Assembly: GCA_016802295.1 (NCBI GenBank)
Contig: JAESIW010000200.1
Span: forward strand, 3,036,701 to 3,100,700
DNA: 64,000 bases
Origin: Brachionus rotundiformis
Lineage: Eukaryota > Rotifera > Eurotatoria > Ploima > Brachionidae
Direction of reading: 5' to 3'
Both the position numbers and the translations under genes were made by a program. The notes below the pieces were generated by a model. It worked only from the letters and a program-made list of their open reading frames with translations. It ran no database searches and was not told where the DNA came from. How positions within the stretch are numbered: position 1 is the first letter of the stretch; the number at the start of each line of letters is the position of its first letter. Below are positions 48,501-59,715 of this stretch, piece by piece.

Positions 48501-50639
48501 TTGACACTGGATAGATAATTTCTCATAGTCTGATTTAAATTCATTTTCTATTCTGGACAAACGCTTGAGCTCCCAGCTTAGCTGAAATGCTGTCAAAATC
48601 GGATCTTTACTTGAAAGTGATATCAGCGATGGACTTGCTAGAGCTCTGTATGCGTTAATTCTTGATTTAGAGTACTTTAAACTATCTTCTGATCTAGATC
48701 GGATACATTCATGACAACTACAGCGTACATCGTGCTAAGTTTTAAATGGTTTCATAGATAAATTAGATAATCATATCTTTTGGACACTTACTGGTTCTGG
48801 TATTTGTTCATTACGGTCAAGTAAGATCTTAATTATTTCATAGTTATCTTTATGAGCTGCTAGAATTAAAGGTGTTATGTCAGTAGTAAATGATTTTGAA
48901 TTTAAATTTCCATTTGAATCCTGGTTGATCTAGAACAAAAAATTAGTTTGGGCTTTTTAGGGATTAAAATTTTCAACACATGATTTTTCAAAATTTATCT
49001 GAATTAAATGGTTTAAGGAATTAAATAGAAAAATGCACATGCAAATTGGCAAAAGAGTGCACTTTTGGATTAAATAAATAAAACTACCATTTTGTTGGAT
49101 CTCTTATTTCGCAAAGCATCTACAAGAAATGTCCATTTTGATCTGAGTCCGTTAGAATCCTAATAATTAATATCAATTTTTTACTATATTTTATTTAGTT
49201 TAAAATCAACTTAAAGCATTTAAAAAAAAAGCAACAATTATCAAACAAAAATAATAAGTTTTGGCTCATTAAAAATCATGAAAAATTGCCAAAACGCTTT
49301 TATTTTAATCTGTTGTAACAAATTAATATAGAGATAGCATGCTTTGTCTATTAAAATAGAATGATCTTAAAGTAGCTTTTTGCTTAAAGTTGTAAAACAT
49401 TCTTTTAGCCAAAGACCAAAGTTTTTTTGTTAAAATTTAATAAAAATTTTTACAAAATTTAAAATCGATACTTTGATAATTGACTTAAATGATCATAAAT
49501 TTGTAAATTTTAATATTCTAAAAATTTTTATTTTAATTTCTATTTTGAGAAAGCTTTTTTTTGCAAAATCCTTTACGAATTTCTCAATTTTAATTAGTTA
49601 AGAAATATCTGGAAAATTTACCAATTAAATTTTTTCCAACCGCAATGAAAATTTATTTGAATAGAATATTATCTATGCAAATAACATTAAGCATTGAGTA
49701 AATCTTGAAAATCATATTTTTAAACAAAAAAAAATATACCTAAACTTGGCTTAAGAAAACATCTAAATGTAAATACAAGTTCTATACTGAAAAGATTCAG
49801 TTTTATCTTTCAAAAAGATTTGCATAAATATAAAAACTCTATTAATTAATACATATGAAAAAATTCGAAAAGATCATCATTAAATAGTTCTAAAAATTTA
49901 ACGCAATCTTTAATTTAAATCAAAAAACGAATTACTTTAGCTTAATGTCAATTAAAGTTTATAAATTAAAATCTCTCCTTAACTTTTTAAAATTTTTTGG
50001 TGAAAATTTCCCAATAGACAACGACGAGCATTAAAAAATAACACTTAACAAAACCGACCAAAGTCCAAATTACCTTATTTTTTTCTTTTTCCAGAGCATC
50101 CGCTGCTGCCATTAATAAGGTATGTTTTTTGCTTTCCAAAGATCGATTGTAGGAAGTTCCTTGCTAAATTTTAATAGTTTTTTTATCTTTTAACAAATAA
50201 GTAATAGTACATCAGGTAAATTTCCTCCATGGTCTATATAGATAAGCAGCATTTCAACAGCCTCAACGAATTCCTCATTGATCGCATGTAGTAAAGCTTC
50301 ACCGATTTCAACATGATTATTTAATAACAACTCAATCATTTCGATGTTTTCAAATTCAATGGCAATGTAAAGGGCACTTCTTCCTAATGGATCAACTGCA
50401 TTTATGTCAAATTTTTCCAAATTGTGAGCTTCTTCTAAAAAATGCTTAACTGTGCCTATATCACCTCTTTCGGCTGCCAAAAGATATTTTTTTTCCTCAG
50501 TTGTCAGATCACTAATCTTACGGGCAGCGCCTGTGACCGAAAAATAGTTTTGTGGTGGCGAAAACAGATCACTTAATGGCTCTACATCAGCATCACCCGT
50601 ACGACAAGCTTTCTCATAGGCTTTGTATATTTTTTGCAT
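45579..50639 (-). CDS. trpc: TRPC4/5-type canonical TRP cation channel
   Basis: Sixteen exons, 50639-50211, 50163-50074, 49159-49088, 48929-48792, 48734-48342, 48278-48044, 47995-47864, 47804-47741, 47687-47529, 47478-47194, 47139-46941, 46884-46861, 46651-46478, 46416-46194, 46132-45704 and 45649-45579, close in frame to 1038 aa. TRPC channels are receptor/PLC-gated Ca2+-permeable channels. Ankyrin repeats span about residues 45-240 (DPLGRSALYIAIEFENIEMI). The zinc-site spacing H-x3-C-x-C-x2-C is intact (H244, C248, C250, C253), followed by RALASPSLISLSSKDP. Six helices lie between about 390 and 730. The pore region reads FETLQTLYWGIFGLI and S6 INMLIAMMSSSYQLIA. The TRP box EWKFAR is assembled from two exons. 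The C-terminus has KQDISSLRFELL. N-terminal resemblance favours TRPC4/5 over TRPC3/6/7. Intron 2 (914 nt) is the longest. An extra upstream exon is possible. Confidence 0.95.
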
Positions 50640-53309
50640 TGTAAAAGACTGTAAAATTGATTATGACGAGCAGAAATTAGTTTTGTTACTTTAATAAATG
50701 AATTTTTAATTCCTTTTGTTGATAGCTCGATAAACCGAGATTGAATTTTATATATTAAATAAAAAATTTCCAACTTTTATCATTATATAATATTTTATTA
50801 GCAACAAAACAAATTTTTTCTATTTTTTTAATATTTTGATCAAACAAACTTTTTTTGATGTTTGGTGGAACTTTTATATTAGTTTAGAACTGATAAAGTC
50901 ACGATTAAAACCATATTCTATGTAATTAAGAATATAATATTAAAAATGTTGTGAGAAAATATCCATTTAAAATTATCTAAAAAAAATTCATGAATTTACA
51001 AGAAGTTAGTTCACATTTTAATTTAAAATCTTGTTGCATAACCACTGGCTCTTTTGACATAATTCGATCCAAATTTTTGAAATAAATTTATAATATTTTA
51101 ATAATATGTTTTAGAAAATAATTTAAAATTTTAACACCTGCTATTAAATTTTATTCTCTAAAAACATAATTGTAGATCGTAAAATTCGGTTGAATAAAAA
51201 CAGTCATATTCCAACATTTGCATATTTTAAAATTATTTGGATGTAACTAATTAAAAAAAAACAAAATCCGAATCTTCCTTCTAATTCTTAAGCTAAACAA
51301 ATCAAATATTTGTCGCTCAAGAGATTAGGCCTTATTTAATTCAATGGCAAGCTACTATATCCATAATAGGATTAGAATATTAATTTTAAATTTGAATAAA
51401 ACTTGGTAACAGTGCATTTTTGGAAAGTTTTCATTACAGTATTTCCGTAATTAAGGCTGATAAAGATTTGTTTGGCAATTAAGAATAATAATACTGAGAA
51501 TTTTTTGCTTAGTTATCAATTCCTACCATTTTCAAATAAAGCAAAATCCATAAAAGCTAATTTTGCTCTAAGCGATTCGCTTTTGCCAAATTGTGTTTTT
51601 TTTAAATTAAAACTAATGAACTAACCGCACATCAATTTTTCTAGTATTCATCTAAAATTATTATAGGAAGATAATTTGGTAAATTTTGTTCAAAATTCTA
51701 ATAGTTATTCTAATCTTAAATCAGCTCCTATAGCTCTGAAGGAAAGACTAAGCTAAATTTCACAATAATTCAGAATCAATATATTCAATATTTAGTTGAT
51801 TAATTTTGTTTTAAAATAATAATCTATCGGGATTTTGAGAATTCTTTTTAAATTATAATTTTATCACAAAAAATCTATTATTTAAAAATGTCTTATAATC
51901 TTAACTTAAATTAAAAATAAAAGAAGTTTTGTCTTTATTAAATCTTTATATATTTCAATAGAAATATATTATTTTTGAATTAAAACTTGAAAATTATTGT
52001 AGTTGTATAAAAACTAAAATTACTAAAAAAAATACAATGTATTTTTTAGACAGTTGTTTCGTCTTCATTAAGACATCAGATTTAAAATTAAAATTAATTA
52101 GGAATCTTTGTGTAAAATTTTATGACTTGAAGTAAAAAAAGAACGAAATTTATAATGATAGATTGATTCAACTTAAAAAAGCATGAGATGAATAGATCGA
52201 TTATTAAGACGAATCTAAATTATAGTTTTCTTATAAAAATTGAGTCTTTAGGAGATTTGAAGTCTTATTTTCTTCATATTAAATAAACTACACAATTTAA
52301 ATGTTGAATTATTTTATAAACAATATTAATTTTGAAATTAAAAATAAATCATTTATTGCTGCACTATTTTATGAAACAGTCCATTGTGATATTTTTTAAT
52401 CATCATCATCTTAATTGTTACATCTTATTAGATTAAAGAACTCTTGGAAATTAATACATATTATTAATACCAAGGTATGTGAATAATGTTGTGGCAATTT
52501 AATTGCATTCAATTCCTTTAAGTACCTATTATCAAATAATACTCGAAAACCAGAGATAAATTAATTAATTAATTAACTCGAAAATTTCGAAACAAGTAAA
52601 AAATGTTCATAATATTAAATAATAAAAATTAGCATTGAAATGTGAGAATTTTCATGGTGATCAAGTGAGACACAATGATATATTTTTATACTAATTACTA
52701 ATTTTTTATGAATTTATATTTTTTACAAAATATCCTAATTCTAAATATTAAATTATTCTATATCCTAACATTTTTGTGAGTAAAAAATAACCTAAGATAT
52801 TTTTTATATTTTTGTTAAATTAAGTTTAAAATAATGTTTACAAGTTAAAATAAAAGATTAATGATTAAATGGTTTTTTCAAGTAAAAACATTTATCTGTT
52901 CTCGAATGCTTTAACATTTGGCTGGAATGAAGCTTAATATATTGGTCTAATTTCAACAATATTTTCTCCTATAATACCTTTAATTTATCATATCATTTAA
53001 AAACGATTAATAAAAAATGAAATCAACAGACAAAATCGATGAAATGTAACAACAAGTAATAAATATTTATTTGAAAATAAATTGAATATTTATCTTTTTA
53101 AATATTTGATGATTAATTTTAAATGGTTCTGAAATCATCACACACTATTATTAAATGTTATATTAACTTAAAGATACTCAAAATTCGTAATAACAATAAT
53201 ACATTGTTAAATCAAAATATTAATTAAAAATATTTAATTTTAATAAACCGATTATTAAAAAATTAATGCAAAATAAAGCGATTCACGTTATTCAGCACAC
53301 TTACTTTAA
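50640..53309. other. AT-rich gene-poor region, left part
   Basis: About 2.7 kb upstream of TRPC with no recognisable exon, RNA gene or element. Confidence 0.5.
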
Positions 53310-53538
53310 TGTCTTATTAATCAATAACTAAATTCGCTTCCACTTTTGTTTTAAACCCAATATTTTTGAATTAAGCTATAAGATAGTAATTATTTTAGAT
53401 AACTTTTATTACTTAAAAGTCATTGAATTTTTAATCTATATAAAATATACTTAGATAGCAGTTGATTTAAATTTACTCTTCATAAAAGATGAATTATTTT
53501 GAAAATGAACCGCAAACTTGATATATTCTACTATGACA
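53310..53538 (+). repeat. Left copy of a 229-bp duplication bordering the assembly gap
   Basis: Same length as 54060-54288 and identical except for about four substitutions. It ends exactly at the first N. Confidence 0.95.
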
Positions 53539-54059
53539 NNNNNNNNNNNNNNNNNNNNNNNNNNNNNNNNNNNNNNNNNNNNNNNNNNNNNNNNNNNNNN
53601 NNNNNNNNNNNNNNNNNNNNNNNNNNNNNNNNNNNNNNNNNNNNNNNNNNNNNNNNNNNNNNNNNNNNNNNNNNNNNNNNNNNNNNNNNNNNNNNNNNNN
53701 NNNNNNNNNNNNNNNNNNNNNNNNNNNNNNNNNNNNNNNNNNNNNNNNNNNNNNNNNNNNNNNNNNNNNNNNNNNNNNNNNNNNNNNNNNNNNNNNNNNN
53801 NNNNNNNNNNNNNNNNNNNNNNNNNNNNNNNNNNNNNNNNNNNNNNNNNNNNNNNNNNNNNNNNNNNNNNNNNNNNNNNNNNNNNNNNNNNNNNNNNNNN
53901 NNNNNNNNNNNNNNNNNNNNNNNNNNNNNNNNNNNNNNNNNNNNNNNNNNNNNNNNNNNNNNNNNNNNNNNNNNNNNNNNNNNNNNNNNNNNNNNNNNNN
54001 NNNNNNNNNNNNNNNNNNNNNNNNNNNNNNNNNNNNNNNNNNNNNNNNNNNNNNNNNNN
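53539..54059. other. Assembly gap (521 N)
   Basis: Run of unknown bases. Both borders coincide with the ends of near-identical 229-bp copies, so the gap probably reflects an unresolved tandem repeat or two haplotypes placed in series. Translated frames across it are meaningless. Confidence 0.99.
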
Positions 54060-54288
54060 TGTCTTATTAATCAATAACTAAATTCGCTTCCACTTTTGTT
54101 TTAAACCCAATATTTTTGAATTTAGCTATAAGATAGTAATTATTTTAGATAACTTTTACTACTTAAAAGTCATTGAATTTTTTATCTATATAAAATATAC
54201 TTAGATAGCAGTTGATTTAAATTTACTCTTCATAAAAGATGAATTATTTTGAAAATGAACCGCAAACTTGATATATTCAACTATGACA
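54060..54288 (+). repeat. Right copy of the 229-bp duplication bordering the gap
   Basis: Begins at the first base after the gap and repeats 53310-53538 in the same orientation with about four substitutions (for example GAATTTAGC versus GAATTAAGC). Confidence 0.95.
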
Positions 54289-57200
54289 AAAAAATCAAAA
54301 AACAACCAAGCTGTTAATAATCTTAATTAAAAATCTCTGATATAAATTTTAAATAGAAAATCTTTGAAAAGAAATCATACTTTAAAAATAGAATTCATAT
54401 ATCTGCAGTAAGACATTAATTAACCATGTATTAAAATAAACATTGGTTACTAGAGTTAGAATATATTTTCATGAAATCACAACATTTGAGCTATACACAA
54501 ATTTATTACCATTCCTAGAATAAATAAACACTTATCTTTCGTTTTATTTTAATAAATAAATTTATTTTACATTCTACATTATCGTTATTTCAATCAAATG
54601 TTTATTTAGTCTAATCAAATTTGATAAGATTCTGACTATTTAGATGCGTAGCCTTATCTTCATTTCTTTGAATTTTTAGTAGACCGAAAATCCTGATCAA
54701 AAAAGCGCTTCAGATACTTCCATCTGAATCATGAGGTTCCCCAAGCTAATTGATGCTAAGCTTTTAAGCTTTTGAGCGTTTCCAATTTTCGTATGAAAAT
54801 CAATTTAGTTTTCTTAATTATATATTTTCTTCAAAGTTAGCTCGAAAATTAATTTCCTAAAATTAAAAACGTTTACCTTTAGAGCATGATTTCAGGTAAT
54901 TTTTACCTTCCCTTATTTTTAAAACTATCTTTGCTTTAGCTTGATAAAAGACAGATAATTAAAAAGTTTCTATTTTTAACCAGAATAATTATCAATTTAA
55001 GTTTTTTTTAATTTTTCTAATATTTGAAAAATAATTTTAAAATTAATTCAAAATTTTTTATTATATATAAGCTTGATCAAAACATGAAACAAAACCTTTT
55101 TTAAGATCCTGATATTTTAAACAAACAAATACTGCCTTAATTAAAAGAAGACCTTTTATCAGAGGCATTTACTCCTGAATCATTTCGTAGTAAAAAATCG
55201 ACAATCTAAAAAGCCATTTTTAAAAGATAGTTCCAATGTTAAAAGCCTACGCTTTTTTAGGAGTATAAATCGATAAAAATATTAAAACGAGTTTACATGA
55301 AAAATAATCAGATTAACCCACAGGATACTTTTTTATCTAAATTAACTTTTTTTGATAAATTTTTCCGATAACTTAAGAATATTTAAGTGATTTAAAAGGA
55401 TAACTAAGCTCCTGATTCAGACAGCTTTGAAACTGATCTCGGGTTCATAAATTTGGGCATTCTTAGCTTTAATTGTTTAATTAAGAAACAAATTAGATAC
55501 TAGGAAAGAAAGGCGTACAATTTGTTTAATGAAAATTTATGACTGATTCAAAAACAATATAAGGCTCTAGTGGCTGTATTAAAAACAAGCTTTATTCAAA
55601 AACTGCATTAAATCTATTTGATATGAAACTAATATCATAGGTCTTGAATTACAGAAGATGCTTAACATTTTTATTGAACATAAAATTAGCCTACTAAGCC
55701 ACGAATGTTCTTTTAGGGCTTTCAAAATTAAACTAAAAAAAATGACAATAAAGCAATATGATAAATTAGATAGGAATTTTTTCTTTAAAATATTTAATTT
55801 GTATTTTGAAAATTACAATCAGTCAATCTTTATAAAACATAAATCCAGTCAAAAAAACATCAAATTCAGTACTCCTGAGTTTAAATTCCATGTAGAAATA
55901 CGACTTACAATAAATGACAATTTATTCTGTATTAAAATAAAGTAAATAAACAAAATTAAACCGATAATAATTATTTTTTCTATTCAATAAATTTATTTTA
56001 CCCTAGATGAGTATAATTATTTAAAAAAAAAAGGTAAATTAGAAATTAACGAGCTAAAGATTCGAATTGATGATAAACAGTTTTATCAGATAAATGTTCA
56101 AATTAATATTTTTAGTTGCCTCAATTGATTTATTCGCTCCGATTTCTAAATGTTAAAAACAATGCTTAAAAATGATTTCAAATTAAATTTTCAATTAAGA
56201 GTATTTTACTGATATCAAATTTTTGGTTAAACATATTAATGCTTATATATTCTTAGCCACGGCACAAGTTAAGTAATTTCAATAGAAAACTACTAATGGC
56301 ATAATATTAACATTTTGTCAGCTTAAATTAGATTTAATTATTTAATTAAAAAAATCTAAAAAAAGAAAAAAATTCTAGATTACTAAATTGTATTTAAATC
56401 ATAAAAAGTTACTAAAAATAATGGAGAAAATAATTTATCATTAATAAATTAAATTTTTCATATTTGTTCTGCCAGAAACCCAGAGGTTAATATTAATTCT
56501 GAATCATCTGATATTTATCAAACATTCCGTCTTTATTATGATGGAACGATGATGCGGAATCTAAATATTTATCTGTGTAGAAGATTTTCTTTTATTAATT
56601 TTCAAAAAAATTCATCTCTTCTATAAATAATTAATATTTTAGTTAAAAAACAAATCAATAAAATGCCGAATATTGATATACATTCTGGAATCTTAATTAG
56701 ATGTAAGACTCACACAAACATAAAATTGAAATCTTATTTAAATTTTTATTATTAAAATAATAAAAACAAAAAATGTATATTAATTATTTTGATAGATTTT
56801 CGACTTTAAAGTAAAAAGAATATTCATTTTAAAAATGACTAAATAATAAACATTTAAAAAGTTACAATGTTTTTTCATATACTTACTTAATTTTGCAGGC
56901 TGTCTTTAAATATAAATCTAAATTTAAGTTATATTACTCAGTAATGGTAAATTTTGTTTACCTCAAAAGTCAACAAAAGCATATTTGTGGAATAAAATTG
57001 AATTATCTTCCTAAGAAAATTTTCTATTTAATAAAAACATTTTTAAATTTGATATCCTATTAGTTTTCCCACAAGATCTATTCCTATAAACCTCGAGACT
57101 GTTATAATTTTTATTCATTAAAATTTTAGCTATGATTTTTAGATCTCACAGTACATTAATGCGTTTGATAAATCTTTAATAACATTTGATAACAAAAAAA

Positions 57201-59715
57201 ACTGATTATTTTTCATGAATTTTAATATTTGATATTATTTTGTTTTTTTCAGTCTATAATAAGCCGATAAATTTGAACATTAAAACATAATACAAAACAA
57301 GTATCTGATATTCAACTGATAAATTGATAACAAATTTTATTCTAATGATCAAGAAAATTTTTTTTCATTAAACTGTTTCAGACTTAAGTTCTCTAAAAGA
57401 TTCTCCTATACACAAACTTTACCAATTAGAAATATTTTTCAAAATAAAATTCGATAAGTTTCCCAGAGTGATTTTCTAAGCTAAATCATTTACTGATATT
57501 TCCAAAAAATCTAATTGAATACTAAAATTAATCTATCAATTAATTTAAAAAAATATAATAAGATTTAATGAATTTCCGTATTTTAAAAATGTGAAATAAT
57601 TTCTTACAACAAAAAATTAATTAGCTATTTGATTTTATAAACCTTATTTAATTCTACATTTAGAGAGATATGTAAAATTTTAACCAATCGTTTTTATAGC
57701 TTGAAAATGGACTTTAAAATATTTCAATAAATATTCATAGAAAAAGTAAAAGATCAAATTTTTATTCTAATAATTTTAATAAGAATTTTTGAAAAATAGC
57801 AAAAATACTTTAATAAAAATTTTAACCAAATTTATTCTATAAATCTCATTCATCCCAAATGTTAAAGAAAATTAGATTAATAAGCTTGAATATTTTAATG
57901 TATAAGATTTTGAAGTTTGTTCTACAAATGAAAACAGTGATCACATTTATTTATATATTTTTTCAAAAACTTTAACTGCAAGCACTTTAAAAAACTTAAT
58001 TTAGGCAATTTTTAACATTAAATCGTAGCAGAGAAACATATTTGAAACATAAATTTAAACAAATTTTATAAAATGATATTTTTATTCGCAAAGATCAATG
58101 TTGAGTGATGTTTTTACATGTCTAATCATTTCAATTTTTTAAACAAATTTAACTTTTTAAGTCACCTTACTTAGCTAATTCTTATTCTTTAAAACTATCC
58201 ATACTATCAATCTTTGATTGCTATAAATCAAATGGATTTTGATAAATCTGCTAATATAAATCTAAACATAAAAACAATATTTGCAGTCCATGTTAACTTT
58301 TCAAGCATTAAATGAATGTTGAAATTGTTTCTCATTCTGCTATATTCGGGTATCTTTAAGCCAGCACTCAATTTCTCTTAATCCTAATGAATCGAAATAA
58401 GGTTATCTATTTAACTGGTGTTTGTTTATTATTTTCTTTATAGATCAACAATTTGTAATTTAAATTTAATTATTTTTGTCGATTAAAGCAGAATTAAGTG
58501 ACCTATAAACCGAATAACTTAATTTATAAATCAGTGCATTTTAAGCTCAACATAATGGCAAATATAAGAGAAAATATCTGCTGTTCCTGACTTTAAATCC
58601 TTAATTTGCATTCTATATCGAATAATTGGAGTCTTGAGCTAGTCCAGTGTTCTTTAAGTCTAGAAATTTGATTGATTTGTTCCTTATAAATTAAGCTAAA
58701 AACTTGAATGGAACACTTGAGCTGGACACTTGTTTGCATGAATAGAATAAAAATTAATTTTTGTATTGGAAATATACTCGAACAACTTTGAGTGATTTTA
58801 AAATTTTTCCCAAATAATTTAAAAATTAGATAAATTGTTTCGATAAATAGTTTTGATTGTTAACTTCAAATTGTAGATTAATTCCTAGATTAAAATTTAA
58901 TCAAAAAAATATCTTAAGAAAATTAATAATTCATTAAGTTAAAATGATTTTATCATTCACAGGGTTCGGGAAAACAAACCAGGATTTTGGATATTAGTGT
59001 TTTTTTTGCGCATTCATTTTTTGAGCATTAATTTCAACTATTTATTTTTATTAGAGTAAAAGCAAACTCAATGATCGTTAATTTGTAATATCGATTTTCC
59101 AAATTCAATTATTAAAAAACTAGGTAAAATTTTCTCATCAAATTTATACTTCTATCTTGTTTGTTTTTTGTGGGAAAACCACCACTATTTGCCGAATAAA
59201 GCCACAAATATATTGATAAATGATTTTACATTTATTTAAATAGATTTATATTCTGGCCTGAATAGATAATAACGAATTTGCAAGTTAAAATATTCTAATC
59301 GAATTTATTTAGAAGACTTGAATAGATAAAACGTATGGTCAAATATTGAAAGTTATCCTAAAATTTCATATGAATTATAAAAATATTAGCTAAATATCAT
59401 CTTTTTAAATTTTTTTTTTTGAAAAAGATTTGAAAAAGATCACCAAATTTTTATTATTGGTATTTTGCTTTCAAAAATATACAAAAAATAAAAAATCTAA
59501 TATTGATTGATTTATTTTTTAAAACATTTTCCAAAATTCACAAATTCTGAATACTAAAATTATTTTTTACTTTTTTTTCTTATCTTACTTAATGATAATT
59601 TACCCGATAAAAAAAATATGTACTTGAAATAACATGAAAATTAAAAATTTTAATAATAGTATTTTTATTAGTAAATAAACAAATAAATAAAAATAATTAT
59701 GTTTTATTGGCAATA
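54289..59715. other. AT-rich gene-poor region, right part
   Basis: About 5.4 kb without a supportable gene. The longest frame (55658-55945, 95 aa) is dominated by K, N, F and I and shows no domain. Possible distal regulatory DNA of TRPC or SLC34, but nothing specific is visible. Confidence 0.5.

Noticed and set aside
53451..54081. Long frames across the gap
   Set aside because: They consist of unknown bases; open only because N codons are not stops.
55658..55945. 95-aa open frame in the gene-poor region
   Set aside because: Composition is dominated by K, N, F and I as expected for translated AT-rich DNA; no domain, no convincing continuation by splicing, no neighbours to support it.
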